From positions 778,402 through 842,401 of the forward strand of contig JANPZW010000008.1 in the NCBI GenBank assembly GCA_024707385.1: a DNA stretch of 64,000 bases, given 5' to 3'. The notes below the pieces were generated by a model. That model saw nothing but the letters and a program-made list of their open reading frames with translations. It had not been told where the DNA came from and did not search any database. Source of the DNA: Cellvibrionaceae bacterium. Its GTDB lineage: Bacteria > Pseudomonadota > Gammaproteobacteria > Pseudomonadales > Cellvibrionaceae. The position numbers and the translations under genes were made by a program. Below, one piece after another: positions 9,997 to 21,021 of the stretch. Every line of letters begins with the position of its first letter. Within the stretch, counting starts at the first letter, position 1.

Positions 9997-11420
9997 GCGA
10001 CACGTCCGTTATACGTCCGGCCGGTATTGATCTGGCCTCCGAGGCCCTGTCCTGGTTTGCCACCTGGCCGGATGGACTGGTGATGGCCGATGAGGAGTGC
10101 CGGGTTCTCTACGTTTCGTCCAAGGCTGCGGATATCCTTGGCTGGGTCACCGCTGAAGTACAGGGGCGGCACCTGCACGCGCTTTTATGTCCAGAGGATC
10201 GCGACAGTGCCCATACCGCTGAGGACTGCCCGCTGTGCCAGCCGGAGGTGGATGCGGACGCGGTGCACAGCAGCCATTGGCTGAACCGCTCCGGAATCAA
10301 CGTGAGCGTGGATTACCGCGTCATACCTTCCCATCGTGGCGGCCGCATCCTGAGCTTCTACAACAATCGGGCGCGCGCTCACAGCTATCGCGAGATGGCG
10401 AAATTCACCGAATACGTGGAATGCAGTCCCGCGCCGATTGCGGAGTTTGATGCGGAGGGGCAGCTGCAATATGGCAATCCCGCCCTGCAGGAGCAGCTAT
10501 TGCTGCACGGTTTCGACGAGCGCGGTGTGGGACGCATCTGGCCCGAGGGACTGGCGGCCTTATGCCAGCGGGCATGGCACCGCAAGACCGTCATCAATGA
10601 CGTCGAAGTACGGGTGGATGACAACTGGTACCGCTGGCATTTTCACCCGCTGGGCGGCGACCAGCCGGCGGTGCTGGCTTATCTCTTCGACGTCACGGAG
10701 GAAAAAATCGCCCAGATTCGTTTGGCGGGGGGAAAAGCAGCAGCTCGAAGGGATTTCTTCGCCAAGATGGTCCACGAGCTGCGCACCCCCCTCAACGCCA
10801 TCATAGCTTTCTCCCAGGTTTTGGCTCAGCGCCTCGACGGTACCTTGAACGAACGCGACATGGCGAGCCTGCGGGCAATCCGCGCCGCCGGTCTGCAAAT
10901 GAACGAACTGGTGTCCGATACCCTCGATATCGCCAAGATCGATGCCGGAAAAATGGCCGTTGAAGAGGCCAGTTTCAGCCTTGCCGCACTGTTTGGTTCC
11001 TTTCATGAGCAGGTTGTGGCTCTGGCGGAGGCGAAGTACCTGACCTACCAGCGCGATTGCGACCCAACCCTCGTTATCCGCTCGGATTTCCGCAAGGTGC
11101 AGCAGATCCTGCTCAATCTGATCGCCAATGCCATTAAATACACCCGCGAGGGCAGCGTGGCGGCGCGCGGCTTCCTTGAGGGTGACACCTTGGTGCTGGA
11201 AGTGCGCGACACGGGCATAGGCATCCCGGAGTCGCAGCGCGACAAATTATTCCGCTCCTACGAACAGGTGAGCAGCGAGCGCAACAAAGGAATCCAGGGC
11301 ACTGGTCTTGGCCTGGCCTTGGTAGCGGAGCTGGTGGCTCTGTTGGGTGGAACCATCGGTGTGGAAAGTGAAGTGGATCAGGGCAGCTTCTTCCGCGTGG
11401 TGTTACCTATCCAACGTTAA
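9993..11420 (+). CDS. PAS-domain sensor histidine kinase (cytoplasmic)
   Basis: Of 475 residues, about 15-135 and 140-245 look like PAS domains (GLVMADEECRVLYVSSKAADILGW; ECSPAPIAEFDAEGQLQYGNPA). Then come HisKA with the H-box FFAKMVHELRTPLNAI and HATPase_c with N-box LLNLIANAIKYT, G1 DTGIGIPESQRD and G2 GIQGTGLGLALV. No membrane segment is seen. The first PAS has a CPLC pair (in AEDCPLCQPEVD) that could bind metal or respond to redox, but this is speculative. It overlaps the HD-GYP gene by four bases. No response regulator with DNA-binding output is adjacent. Confidence 0.92.
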   Translation: MSDTSVIRPAGIDLASEALSWFATWPDGLVMADEECRVLYVSSKAADILGWVTAEVQGRHLHALLCPEDRDSAHTAEDCPLCQPEVDADAVHSSHWLNRSGINVSVDYRVIPSHRGGRILSFYNNRARAHSYREMAKFTEYVECSPAPIAEFDAEGQLQYGNPALQEQLLLHGFDERGVGRIWPEGLAALCQRAWHRKTVINDVEVRVDDNWYRWHFHPLGGDQPAVLAYLFDVTEEKIAQIRLAGGKAAARRDFFAKMVHELRTPLNAIIAFSQVLAQRLDGTLNERDMASLRAIRAAGLQMNELVSDTLDIAKIDAGKMAVEEASFSLAALFGSFHEQVVALAEAKYLTYQRDCDPTLVIRSDFRKVQQILLNLIANAIKYTREGSVAARGFLEGDTLVLEVRDTGIGIPESQRDKLFRSYEQVSSERNKGIQGTGLGLALVAELVALLGGTIGVESEVDQGSFFRVVLPIQR

Positions 11421-11610
11421 TGTGCAGCTGGGGCGGGAGAGAATCGCGCTGCAGCATGCCATCGGAATCTTTTGCGGCCCCGTATCATCCAGCGCGTGCC
11501 CCAAGTGCGTCATTGATCACTGTAAGAATCCCGGGCGGGCTGCAGAATGTGGCAGATGGTTTTCAAACTGGATTCGCGGCCCTGTTCGCCTATAAAAAAG
11601 CGCAAAAATT

Positions 11611-14455
11611 ATGCAAATGTCCCGTTTCTTAACTTCCTCCGCGACGGCCCTTGCCGTCGGATGGCTGCTGATTCACCTCGCCGCTTGCGGGGGCAGAAGG
11701 AGGAAAGCCTGGCCAATGAGCCGCCTGTCGCGGTGATCGCCGTGAGCGCCGAGCGTGGTGAAGTCCCCTTCACCGTGGAATTTAGTGGCGGCAAGTCTTA
11801 TGACGATGACGGCAACATCGCCTCTTACCAATGGAGTTTCCCCCAGGCCGACAGCGGTAACGGTGAGGTAGTGCGACGCACCTTTACCCAGCCAGGCGAC
11901 TATAAGGTGACCCTGCGGGTCACCGATGACGGCGGCCTGACGGCGGAAAAAAACGCTGACCGTCACCGCGCTTGCAGCGGATTCGCGTTTCAGTATCAGC
12001 GGAGTGATCACCGCACTGCCTTACACCGATGTGGACGGCGATGTGAACGACCCGTTCGCCGATTATCTCGATAACGACGGCCACACCATGTCGAATTTTC
12101 AGCCCATCCTCAATCCGGTGCTGCTCAATGGCTTTGCCACCGCGCGGCAGACCGGTCGATCGGGCGACACCTTCGCTTTTGAGTCGGACGTCTATGACAT
12201 CTATTCAGTGACGCTTAACCAGGGGGATTTTGTTTCCCTTCAGGTTGTTGATTATGGTGAGGGTGACCTGGATCTGGCGCTGCTGGACGGCAACTCCTAT
12301 CAGGTGGTGGGATCTTCGGAAAACACAGGGGAATTCGAGTCCATAGCGGCGCCCGCCGCCGGCCCTTATCTGGTGATGGTCACCGCCTATTCCGGGCAGT
12401 CGCGCTATCTGCTGAAAGTCGGCAAGACCTCCTTTGTGACCGGTCCTGCAGCGACCGGGCAGAGTGCTGATTTTGAACCGGATCAGGCGATCTTCAAGCG
12501 GCGTGGCAACTTTGTTCGCGGCTTGAGCGTGTTGGAGCAGGCGCAGATGAAAGCTACCCACGCAGGTGATACCCGCGCGGCGCTGGCCTTTCTCAACTCC
12601 ACGAATCCCCAGACCCAGGCGGTTTTGCAGCTCAATTCAAACCAAACAGGTTTTGATCAACTGCTGGCGCAGAAAAATTCTGAGGCGGTGGCGACCTTGC
12701 GCACGTTGAAAGCCATCAAGCGATTGCGGCAGCAACCCGATATCGAATACGCCGAGCCCAACTACCGCGTGCGCTCCATGCTCACCCCGACCGATCCCGC
12801 CTACATCTACCAATGGCACTACGGCGCCATCAATCTGCCGCAGGCGTGGAACATCACCACCGGCAGTCCGAACGTCATAGTGGCTGTGGTGGATTCGGGG
12901 GTGTTTTTGAATCATCCGGATCTGCGCGGCCAACTCGTGCCGGGTTATGACTTCGTCTCGGCGCTGGGATCTTCCAACGATGGCGACGGCTTGGACCCGG
13001 ATCCGACCGACCCCGGCGACAGTATCTATGTCGGCAGCAGCTCGTGGCACGGCACCCATGTCACCGGCACTGTGGTAGCCGCGATGAATAATAACGAGGG
13101 TGGAGTCGGCGTCGCGCCGGGCGCTCGGGTGATGCCCTTGCGCGCAATCGGGCGCGGCGGCGGTTTGAGCTACGACGTGATGCAGGCGGTGCGTTTTGCT
13201 GCGGGCATGGAGAACGACAGCGGAACTGTGCCGGCGCAGCGCGCGGATATCATCAATCTCAGTCTTGGCGGCGGTGGCTACTCCCAGGTTGCGCAGGATC
13301 TGTACCGCGCAGTGCGGGCGCGGGACATCATAGTGGTGGCGGCGTCCGGCAATGAAAATACTGACGAGGCCATGTATCCGGCGTCCTATAGCGGTGTGGT
13401 TTCCGTTGCCGCCAGCGACTTCCGGGGTGACCGTGCGCCTTACTCCAATTGGGGGCCATTCGTCGACGTGACCGCGCCCGGCGGCAATATGTCCGCGGAC
13501 CGCAACAACGACGGCTATGGCGATGGGATTCTAAGTACCGGTGTCCTCGAGACCGCGTCGGGCCGGGAAAAAAGCTATGTGTTCTATCAGGGAACCTCAA
13601 TGGCGGCGCCCCACGTGGCCGGGATCGTCGCTTTGATGAAATCGATACATCCGGGCCTGACGCCGGATGAGTTCGATAGCTTGCTGGCATCGGGCACCAT
13701 TACCGAGGACAAAGGCGCTGCCGGACGGGACGACCGTTACGGTTACGGTCTGATCGACGCCTACCGCGCGGTGGAAGCAGCGCGTGCGCTGGCCTCCGGC
13801 GGCACTACTGCGGCGTTGGTGACAAGCGCGAGCGTGCTGGTCTTTGAGGACAATGTGGCGGAGCAGACGCTGAACGTCACCTCCATCGGCAGCGGTACGG
13901 TGAGTGTTGCGGGCGTCCAGGCGTCCGAGTCCTGGTTGCGGGTCACACCGCGGCAGGTGGATAACCGAGGTGTTGGCAGCTACACCGTCGCAGTCAATCG
14001 CAGCGGGTTGCAGGACGGTCTCTACCGTGGCTTTGTCGATATCACCACGGGTACCGGCAGCGTCATCAAGGTCCTGGTGAACATGCGCGTGGGCGAGTTT
14101 GTCCCTGTGGGCAACGCGGGTTACCTCTACATTCTGCTGATTGACGCCAATCTGGGGGCTGTGGTGATGGCAAACGAGGGCGCTGCGGTGGAGGGGGCGT
14201 TATACCTATCGCTTTGACGATGTGCCCCTAGGCGAGTACTACATAGCCGCTGGCTCGGATATCAATAACGATGGCTATATCTGCGAGCTGGGTGAAAGCT
14301 GCGGCCTTTACCCGTCCTTGGGTGAGGAATCTGTGATACGGGTGGACGCCGACCGGAACGACTTCAACTTCCCCGCCGGCCTGTCACCCATCATCGGAAC
14401 GGAAAGCTTCGGCACCAGGCCCACCGGCATTTCCCGCGTGCTGTTTCAGTACTGA
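11611..14455 (+). CDS. Secreted subtilisin-like (S8) serine protease lipoprotein with PKD domain (three frameshifts)
   Basis: Starting at ATG 11611 (or 11617), a lipoprotein signal ends in the lipobox LAAC. A PKD domain follows (PPVAVIAVSAERGEVPFTV; GDYKVTLRVTDDGG), then a PPC-type beta domain (about 12130-12430) and an inhibitor-like propeptide ending PDIEYAEPNYRV. The S8 core has catalytic Asp in AVVDSGVFLNHPDL, His in SWHGTHVTG and Ser in QGTSMAAPHVAG. A C-terminal beta-sandwich closes it. Three one-base faults split the frame: G5 at 11689-11693 needs one more; A7 at 11947-11953 needs one fewer; G5 at 14193-14197 needs one fewer (giving GRYTYRFDDVPLGEYY). All are homopolymers, so errors are likely. 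The substrate is unknown. Confidence 0.88.
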
Positions 14456-14483
14456 CATTAACTCCGACATCAACACTGGCGTT

Positions 14484-14517
14484 AACGAGAAAGCGGCTTT
14501 AGGGCCGCTTTCTCGTT
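14484..14517. terminator. Bidirectional terminator between convergent protease and PrcB-like genes
   Basis: AACGAGAAAGCGGC (14484-14497) pairs perfectly with GCCGCTTTCTCGTT (14504-14517), a 14-bp stem with a six-base loop. It lies between the stops of two convergent genes. Confidence 0.85.
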
Positions 14518-14535
14518 CTGCTGTTATCGTCCCTG

Positions 14536-15018
14536 TCATTGACCAAGTTCGACTTGCAGCTCGCCCAAAGAACCGGCGCTGACGCGGCTATAGCCGCTGG
14601 CGGGAAGTGCGATTACCAGGCAAGGACTGGTCAGTTGCATGGTCTGAAATCCTCCCGGTCCCGGCTGCTGGATCTCCAGCGGCAATTCCACCTCGCCGTC
14701 GTTCACCGGCGCCTGTTCCCCCGCCAGGGCAATGGCATACCCGCCGGAGCTTTTCTGCCCCAGGCTGACCTGCAGCAATTTTTCATTTTCCGCGACGGTT
14801 GGCGCGGGGGCGGTATCCAGATGCTGGACGCTTCCCGGCCCGCGCACCAGCGCGGTGAACGCGTCTCGGGTCAACCAGCGCAGCCCCGCCGTCTCTTCGC
14901 CGCAGTACTGGCTTTGATGGACGCTACGCAAACTGATTTGTACAGGTGTGGGCTGGGCGCTGCAGGCGGCAATGGCGACACTGCAGAGCGCAGGAATGAA
15001 TCGGATAGCGGTCACGGC
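14536..15018 (-). CDS. PrcB-like lipoprotein (protease complex subunit PrcB family)
   Basis: A 160-residue lipoprotein with GTG start at 15018 (VTAIRFIPALCSVAIAACS; lipobox IAAC). The C-terminal part holds VSLGQKSSGGYAIAL, the signature of the PrcB C-terminal domain. That domain was first described in the Treponema dentilisin complex, where PrcB assists maturation of the PrtP protease. Here it converges on an S8 protease gene, which supports a partner role, though that is inference. No ATG fits the signal peptide, so the GTG was chosen. Confidence 0.75.
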   Translation of the reverse strand, partial: AVTAIRFIPALCSVAIAACSAQPTPVQISLRSVHQSQYCGEETAGLRWLTRDAFTALVRGPGSVQHLDTAPAPTVAENEKLLQVSLGQKSSGGYAIALAGEQAPVNDGEVELPLEIQQPGPGGFQTMQLTSPCLVIALPASGYSRVSAGSLGELQVELGQ

Positions 15019-15168
15019 ACGACTCCTCTGATGTTTGTTGCGAAGACCCCTGCGTGCGCAGAGGAGTTTACAGATCCGTCTGCGCCAGGCACCGATTGGC
15101 GTTTTGCTGTCAAAGCCCTTCCAATAGAATGGGCGCCAAAGCGGGCCGCCAGAGGGAAAACCGACACT

Positions 15169-16404
15169 ATGCCATCCATCATTCGCCGTCTCACCTCCAT
15201 TTGCAGCGTATTGTTCCTGGTGCTCTGCTGCCAAGCCGTTGCGGCTGCCGCTCCGGTGCGCATCGACTATCTGGTGACTTTTTTACCTGACGCCAAGAGC
15301 GCCGAGGTACGCATCGAAATTGATCGGGCCGGCTGGCTGAAACAGGCGCGCTTCAATCTCAAAAAACATGAGCTGAGCAATATCAAATCCAGCGGCGAAC
15401 TCGAGCGCAGTGAGCAGGCGGTGATCTGGCGGCCAAAAACCAAAGGCAAGGCATTCTTCAGCTACCAGGTCGCGGTTCCTCTGCAGCGGGCTCCCGGTGT
15501 CTACCGTGCGGCTATCACCAAGGATTGGACGCTGTTGCGCGGCGAAGGACTGGTACCCCCAGTGAGCGTTCAGCGCAGCAAAAAGGCGGAGCGCGAAATC
15601 TATGTGTCTTTCTCCCTGCCGGAGCACTGGACTTCCGTGCAGGCCGGCTGGCCGCGAGCAGAGAGCGAGCGGGTGTTTGTGCTCGATCGGGCGACAAAGT
15701 CTTTGGCCCGTCCGTATGGTTGGATCATCGCTGGCCAACTGGGTACGCGTCGCGAACACCTGGCCAGGACTGAGGTGGCCATCAGCGCGCCGCGCGGGCA
15801 GAACTTCCGCCAGATGGAAATGATGACGTTTCTGTCGATGATCTGGCCTCATATCGACAAGTTGTTTAAGGACGTGCCCGCTAATCTGCTCATCGCTGGC
15901 GCCGGTGATCCCATGTGGCGCGGCGGTTTGTCCGCGCCCACCTCGCTCTATCTCCACACCGACCGGCCGCTGGTCAGCGAAAACGGTACCAGCACGGTGA
16001 CTCATGAACTTTTCCATGTGCTCTCCGGTATTCGCGGCAAGGATGGGGAGGACTGGATTGCCGAGGGGTTGGCGGAATTTTACGCGGTGGAACTCATCCA
16101 TCGCGCCGGCGGTTTCAGCGCCGCGCGCCGGGAAAAAATCTTCACTGATCTACGTGAATGGGGCAAAGAGGTGAAAGCCTTGCGGCAACCGCGCTCCAGT
16201 GGGCCGGTGACGGCGCGCGCGGCGGTGTTCTTTGACGAGCTGAATCGGGAGATCCAGCAGAAGTCTGCGGGGCGATACAGCCTGGATCATCTGCTGCCGG
16301 GCCTGATCGAAACCAAATATGTCGGCATCAAGGATCTGCAGGCCGGGTACAAATCCCTGCTCAAAGGCGATTCGCCACTGCTCGCCAGCGCGCTGGTGCG
16401 ATGA
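15169..16404 (+). CDS. Secreted HExxH metallopeptidase, M1/M61-like
   Basis: A 411-residue exported protein. ATG 15169 gives the signal peptide SICSVLFLVLCCQAVAAAA. The first half is beta-rich. The zinc motif HELFH lies in STVTHELFHVLSGI, and a downstream Glu in WIAEGLAEFYAVE fits a gluzincin (HExxH...E). The domain order resembles M61 glycyl aminopeptidases but the protein is shorter. Reading frame continues upstream without a plausible signal, so the start is set by the leader peptide. Its stop is immediately adjacent to that of the convergent hybrid kinase. Substrate unknown. Confidence 0.8.
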   Translation: MPSIIRRLTSICSVLFLVLCCQAVAAAAPVRIDYLVTFLPDAKSAEVRIEIDRAGWLKQARFNLKKHELSNIKSSGELERSEQAVIWRPKTKGKAFFSYQVAVPLQRAPGVYRAAITKDWTLLRGEGLVPPVSVQRSKKAEREIYVSFSLPEHWTSVQAGWPRAESERVFVLDRATKSLARPYGWIIAGQLGTRREHLARTEVAISAPRGQNFRQMEMMTFLSMIWPHIDKLFKDVPANLLIAGAGDPMWRGGLSAPTSLYLHTDRPLVSENGTSTVTHELFHVLSGIRGKDGEDWIAEGLAEFYAVELIHRAGGFSAARREKIFTDLREWGKEVKALRQPRSSGPVTARAAVFFDELNREIQQKSAGRYSLDHLLPGLIETKYVGIKDLQAGYKSLLKGDSPLLASALVR

Positions 16405-18377
16405 TCAGAACGGGATCTGCCGCAGGATATTTTCCAGATCCGCACGGCTGACCGGTTTGACCAGATGACCGCTGCAACCGGCCATTTGTGAGCGTCGGCG
16501 GTCGTGATCCTGACCCCAACCGGTGAGGGCCACGATGCGCGTGTGTTCCGCCCAGCCGTGGGCGCGGATGCGGCGGGTGGCTTCGTAGCCGTCGAGTGAC
16601 GGCATGCCTATATCCATCAGGATCAATTGCGGACGAAAAGCTTCCGCGATGTGAATGGCCATCTGGCCGTCATACGCGGTTTGCACTTGGTTGCCCATGA
16701 TTTCCAGCAGCATGGCGAGGGAAGTGCAGGCATCGCGGTTGTCATCCGCCACCAGAATTCGAATGTTCTGCGGCACAAGTTGTGCCGGGGTTTCTTCCAC
16801 CTCGCTCATTGCCACGGCGACATTGCCCAGCGGCAGATGAACGTTGAAGCAGCTGCCACAGCCCGCGCCGTCGCTGGTGACCGTTATGCGTCCTTCGTGC
16901 AGTTCCACCAGATTGCGCACCAGCGCAAGACCTATTCCCAAACCGGTATTGGCGCGCCCCTTGGTGTGGATCTGGGAGAACATGTCAAAAATATTCGCCA
17001 GGTCCGAGGTGGGTATGCCGATGCCGCTGTCCCGCACCGAGACCGTCACTTCACCGGGATTCAGCTCCGCGCTGAACCAGATGCGCCCGCCGGGCTCCGT
17101 ATATTTGATGCTGTTGGAAAGCAGATTGCCGAACACTTGCGCCAAGCGCGTCAGATCGGCCTCCAGCTGAATTTCCTCCGACGGCAGCTCCAGGATCAAT
17201 TCGTGATGCGCACTCTGTAGCGCTGGGCGGGTCGCCTCCACCGCGTGGGTCATCGCCTCGGCGAGGGAAATGCGGGTTTTTTGCAGAAACAATTTATTGC
17301 GGTTCATGCGCGACACGTCGAGCAGGTCGTCGATCAAGCGCACCATATGGTTGAGTTGGCGGTCCATCATGCCGCGCACGGATGCCAGTACATCGGCCTT
17401 GTCATTGGACATCGCCATGATTTGCAGGCCATTGCGTATTGGCGCCAGCGGATTGCGCAATTCGTGCGCCAGCAGGGCGATAAATTCGTCTTTCTGGCGG
17501 TCCGACAAGGCCAATTCCTCGGCGCGTTTTTGCAGTTCCAATTCCATTTTTTCTGTTCGGTGAGATCGAGACCGTGAACCAGGATGCGGGCGACTTCTCC
17601 GTCGGCATTGAGCAGTGGTTCGTATACCAGGTCGAGAATTTTTTCTGTCGCTTCACCCGACGCTTTATTAAAAATCACGCGGATTTCCTTGCCGACAAAA
17701 CTGCGCCCGCTTTGGTAAACCGCATTCAGGCAGGTGAGAAATATCTGCCCATCAAGCTCCGGCAACACTTCCGCAATTTTGCGGCCGAGAATATCCCGCT
17801 GGCCGATCATGTTCAGATAGCGCTCGTTTACTTTTTCATGGATATGCTGGGGGCCGTGGAGAACCGCCATAAACGCTGGCGAATGTTCGAAAAAACGGAT
17901 AAGCCGGTCGTGCTCGGCATGCAATATATCCAGCAATTGCTGCGACTGATACTCGGCGAGTTTACGTTCGCTGATATCAACGAAAATATTGATGGCGCCA
18001 ATGACATTTCCTTTGCGGTCGAAGATCGGATCTATATTGACCGTAACATAAATGCGGCTGCCATCCGGGCGCTCCACCATGACTTCGGCGTCGCGAATGA
18101 CGGTGCCCTGGCACAGCACGTCAGCCATGGGGATTTCAGTAAATGGAATGAGGGCGCCATCGACACGATAAACACGGTAGGAGCCGCAAAATTTTTCCGC
18201 GTTTTCGCCAAGCGTTGGTGTGCGCCCCCAAAGTTCAGCAGCCTTGCCGTTGAAATGCACGATTTCGCCTGAAGGGGCCGAACAGATATAAGCGGCCACC
18301 GGCAAAATGTCGATGAGACGAAAATCAAACTGCGCCAGTGTGTCAGCGCTATGAGGTACTTCGGATGACAGAGTCAT
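16405..18377 (-). CDS. Hybrid sensor histidine kinase: PAS-PAS-HisKA-HATPase-receiver (one frameshift)
   Basis: Two PAS domains (FDFRLIDILPVAAYICSAPSG; FEHSPAFMAVLHGPQHI) are followed by HisKA (FIALLAHELRNPLAPI). The ATPase has N-box FGNLLSNSIKYT and G-boxes DSGIGIP and NTGLGIGLALV. A C-terminal receiver has DDNRDACTSL, phospho-Asp in ILMDIGMPSLDG and Lys in HLVKPVSR. The halves meet at the T6 run 17547-17552 (A6 on the coding strand). One more A restores LTEQKKMELELQKRAEEL and a protein of about 657 residues. No transmembrane segment is evident. ATG 18377 (MTLSSEVPHS) chosen; upstream codons are atypical. No partner is adjacent. Confidence 0.9.
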
Positions 18378-18471
18378 GTGAGAGGTCCGCGTCGGCCCTG
18401 GGCGGTTGCGCAAAATTACCTCCCTTGAGGGCAAGCGGGAAGGGCGCGAAGCGAAAGCATGCTTAAAATTG

Positions 18472-21021
18472 TCAGAGCAAACAGCTTAACGGCGCGAGAC
18501 TAAACTGGCCTGCCCGGAGGAAGCGTTTTTTCAGGTCAACGGGCTGGTTGGAAATCACCGCATTGGTTGGCGTAGCCGTGTTGTTTGGCATAACAGCATC
18601 GGGCGTCGTGACATTCGCACTGGGTGTAACGGTGCTGTTTGGCGCGACAAATCGCTTCAATAATACAGGCAAAAGAATCAGGTCGGTCAACAAGGCGACT
18701 ACCATGGTGACGCTGGTGAGCAGACCGAAAAGGACGCTGGGGATGAAGTCGGAAAAAATCAGCGCGGAAAAGCCGATGACGATGATCAGGGTGGTGTAGG
18801 TCATGGGATGTCCGACTGACAGCAGCGATGCGCGTACCGCCTCACTGCGATTTTCACCGGCGCTTTGCAAATAGCGATGGACATAATGAATGGTATCGTC
18901 GACGGATATTCCCATAGCCACGGCGGCAATGGTAATGGTCATTAAATCCAGTGGAATTCCCAACAATCCCATCCCGCCCATAATCGCAGCGGTGGTGACA
19001 ATATTGGACGCCACGCAGATGAGCGCTATGCGGCGCGGCCGGAAAATCAGCAATAGAACGGCACCGATCACGCAGTAAACAATAACAATGGTGAGAAATT
19101 GCGAATCGACAAGGCGGGAGAGAATATCCTGGTACAGCACAAACAAATTAGTGAGCTGATATTCCTCCGGTGTTAGACCGAGTTGTTGCATGTCGTGATG
19201 AATGGACTCCATTAATTCAGCGCGATCCAATCCTTCGGTTGCATCCTGTATCCGCATGCTGATGCGGACCTCCTGGTCCTCAATTGCAAAATAATTGCTG
19301 AAAAGATCCGCGCGCAAGTGGTTATCCAGGGACTGATAAAGTGCCGTGAGCTCATATTCCACCAATGGCTTCCCTGTCACAACACGGGCGATGCGGGCGA
19401 AATCGACAATCGACGTGATATTGCCGATGGCCTCCTTATCCTCCAGTGAATTCTGAATGTTCTGCAGGGTTTGCATAGCTTCCGCCGTCAGGATCAGCTC
19501 TGGGTCGGTTTGGTTTTGCGGAATACGGTAGAGCAGATCAAGCGGCGTTGACCCGCCGAACTCCTGGTCGATAAATGTCAGTTCCCGATACACGTCGGTG
19601 GATTTGGCGAAATAATTCAAAAAGCTGTTTTCCGCAGTCAAACGAAAACAGCCGATGATTCCAGCGAGCAAAATTGCTGCGCTGATCAGCGTGATGCTTT
19701 TGGGATGATTAATTGCCAGAGACGCGCAACCGGACAGAAATTTATGTATTCCCGGATGTGTTTTGACGTCGGACGAAAAAGGTACCAGGGTGGCGAGCAG
19801 GGCGGGGAAGAGTGCGAGACTGACCAGCAGCGTGATCATCATCGCCACCACCATCATCCAGCCGAAACTGATAACCGGCTGAACACCGCTGAAAATCAAC
19901 GAGCCGAAGCCAATGGCTGTGGTCAGGCTCGCATAGAAACAGGGTTTGAATTTGAGCTTCAATGTATCCCAGGCAAGCGAGATCTGATCCTTATAGGCTC
20001 CGCTGGAAACCAGCTCCTGATATTGCTCAATCAAATGAATAATGACCGCCAACGCCAGAATAATCTGCAGTGCCACGACATTTGCCGAAATCACCGTCAC
20101 CTTTAAACCGAGTGCGCCAAGCAGTCCCAGCGTCATAGCCACACTGACGCCGCAGACCACTAGCGGCAGCACCACCCAATACCATTTGCGGTAAAGAAAA
20201 AACAGGACCATTGCAATAATCACAATGATCGCCATGCCGAACACCAGTAGGTCATTGCGGATGATTTCGATGAGTTGATAGGCCAGCAGATTATTGCCGC
20301 CGAGGTAGAAATCCCCTTCACTGGCGTAGCGGCCGACGCGTTCACGAATTTGTTCAATCTCCTGCGAGCGTTTGAGATCGAGTTCTTTATTAATGTCATC
20401 CTGCTGCTTTTTCAGTGTCTCAAGCTGCTCTTCCTCTTCATTCGTCAGATCCCGCTCCAGCATATGACTTTGAATGTCGATAATTTTGTTGCGCAGCTCT
20501 GCCACTTCTTTGGGCGTTGCAAATATCACCTGCATGGATAGAGCTGTCTGCTGCTCGTTGACCAGCAGCCCTTCATACAAGGGATGTTTGGCGAGAATTT
20601 TCGCCATCTGCGTCTCTGTAAGGCCGCGCACCTCCCAGGTGAGCTGATCGGGTTCGAGATCGGCGGAAATCGAATCCAAGCCGAAGAATATTGGCATATT
20701 CAAAATACTGCGAACGGATTTTACCCGCTCTATATTTTCGATTTCAGCCGTCAGTGATTTGATGATGTCCCGGGATTTGTCGGAAAAAATGCCGAAGCCG
20801 GAAGGCTTGAAGGCCACCAGAATAAATTCCTCTGGCTCATAACGCTGGCTGGCCTGCTGACTCAATAGATAATTGCGGTCGTCCTTGACCAGTAGGGTTT
20901 CCGCTGACGCGTCTATGGAAAATTTCCGCGCTTGCCAGCCTAGAATGATCAACAGAATAAAAAAGCCGATAATTACCAGCCAGGCGGCGCGTCGCAATGT
21001 CAGCGTATTTTCAGTCGTCAT
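18472..21021 (-). CDS. RND superfamily (MMPL/Patched-type) exporter
   Basis: About 849 residues with two repeats of six transmembrane helices, each preceded by a periplasmic loop. TM1 is at about 12-30 and TM2-6 at about 250-410; the second set covers about 440-460 and 635-790. The loop at about 180-215 is a charged coiled coil (RDLTNEEEEQLETLKKQQ). The segment MGISVDDTIHYVHRY carries the Asp pair typical of MMPL/HpnN proteins. The extra C-terminal tail is rich in Asn, Thr and Pro and ends with hydrophobic residues. The ATG overlaps the mlaA stop by one base (TGATG), implying coupling. Such proteins export lipids or hydrophobic compounds; I infer phospholipid or hopanoid-like traffic with MlaA. 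Confidence 0.88.
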   Translation of the reverse strand: MTTENTLTLRRAAWLVIIGFFILLIILGWQARKFSIDASAETLLVKDDRNYLLSQQASQRYEPEEFILVAFKPSGFGIFSDKSRDIIKSLTAEIENIERVKSVRSILNMPIFFGLDSISADLEPDQLTWEVRGLTETQMAKILAKHPLYEGLLVNEQQTALSMQVIFATPKEVAELRNKIIDIQSHMLERDLTNEEEEQLETLKKQQDDINKELDLKRSQEIEQIRERVGRYASEGDFYLGGNNLLAYQLIEIIRNDLLVFGMAIIVIIAMVLFFLYRKWYWVVLPLVVCGVSVAMTLGLLGALGLKVTVISANVVALQIILALAVIIHLIEQYQELVSSGAYKDQISLAWDTLKLKFKPCFYASLTTAIGFGSLIFSGVQPVISFGWMMVVAMMITLLVSLALFPALLATLVPFSSDVKTHPGIHKFLSGCASLAINHPKSITLISAAILLAGIIGCFRLTAENSFLNYFAKSTDVYRELTFIDQEFGGSTPLDLLYRIPQNQTDPELILTAEAMQTLQNIQNSLEDKEAIGNITSIVDFARIARVVTGKPLVEYELTALYQSLDNHLRADLFSNYFAIEDQEVRISMRIQDATEGLDRAELMESIHHDMQQLGLTPEEYQLTNLFVLYQDILSRLVDSQFLTIVIVYCVIGAVLLLIFRPRRIALICVASNIVTTAAIMGGMGLLGIPLDLMTITIAAVAMGISVDDTIHYVHRYLQSAGENRSEAVRASLLSVGHPMTYTTLIIVIGFSALIFSDFIPSVLFGLLTSVTMVVALLTDLILLPVLLKRFVAPNSTVTPSANVTTPDAVMPNNTATPTNAVISNQPVDLKKRFLRAGQFSLAPLSCLL

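Noticed and set aside
10732..10760. Possible compensating indel pair in the PAS kinase linker
   Set aside because: Another frame gives a more kinase-like linker (GEKQQLE), but the printed frame is open and plausible, so no error is claimed.
11547..11610. In-frame extension upstream of the PKD part of the S8 protease
   Set aside because: The lipoprotein signal with lipobox LAAC begins at 11611 in another frame, joined by a homopolymer error.
14539..15168. Upstream extension of the metallopeptidase frame
   Set aside because: It overlaps the PrcB-like gene on the other strand and places the signal peptide in mid-protein; ATG 15169 is a better start.
15283..16101. 272-codon frame antisense to the HExxH peptidase
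   Set aside because: Composition follows the complementary gene; no family features.
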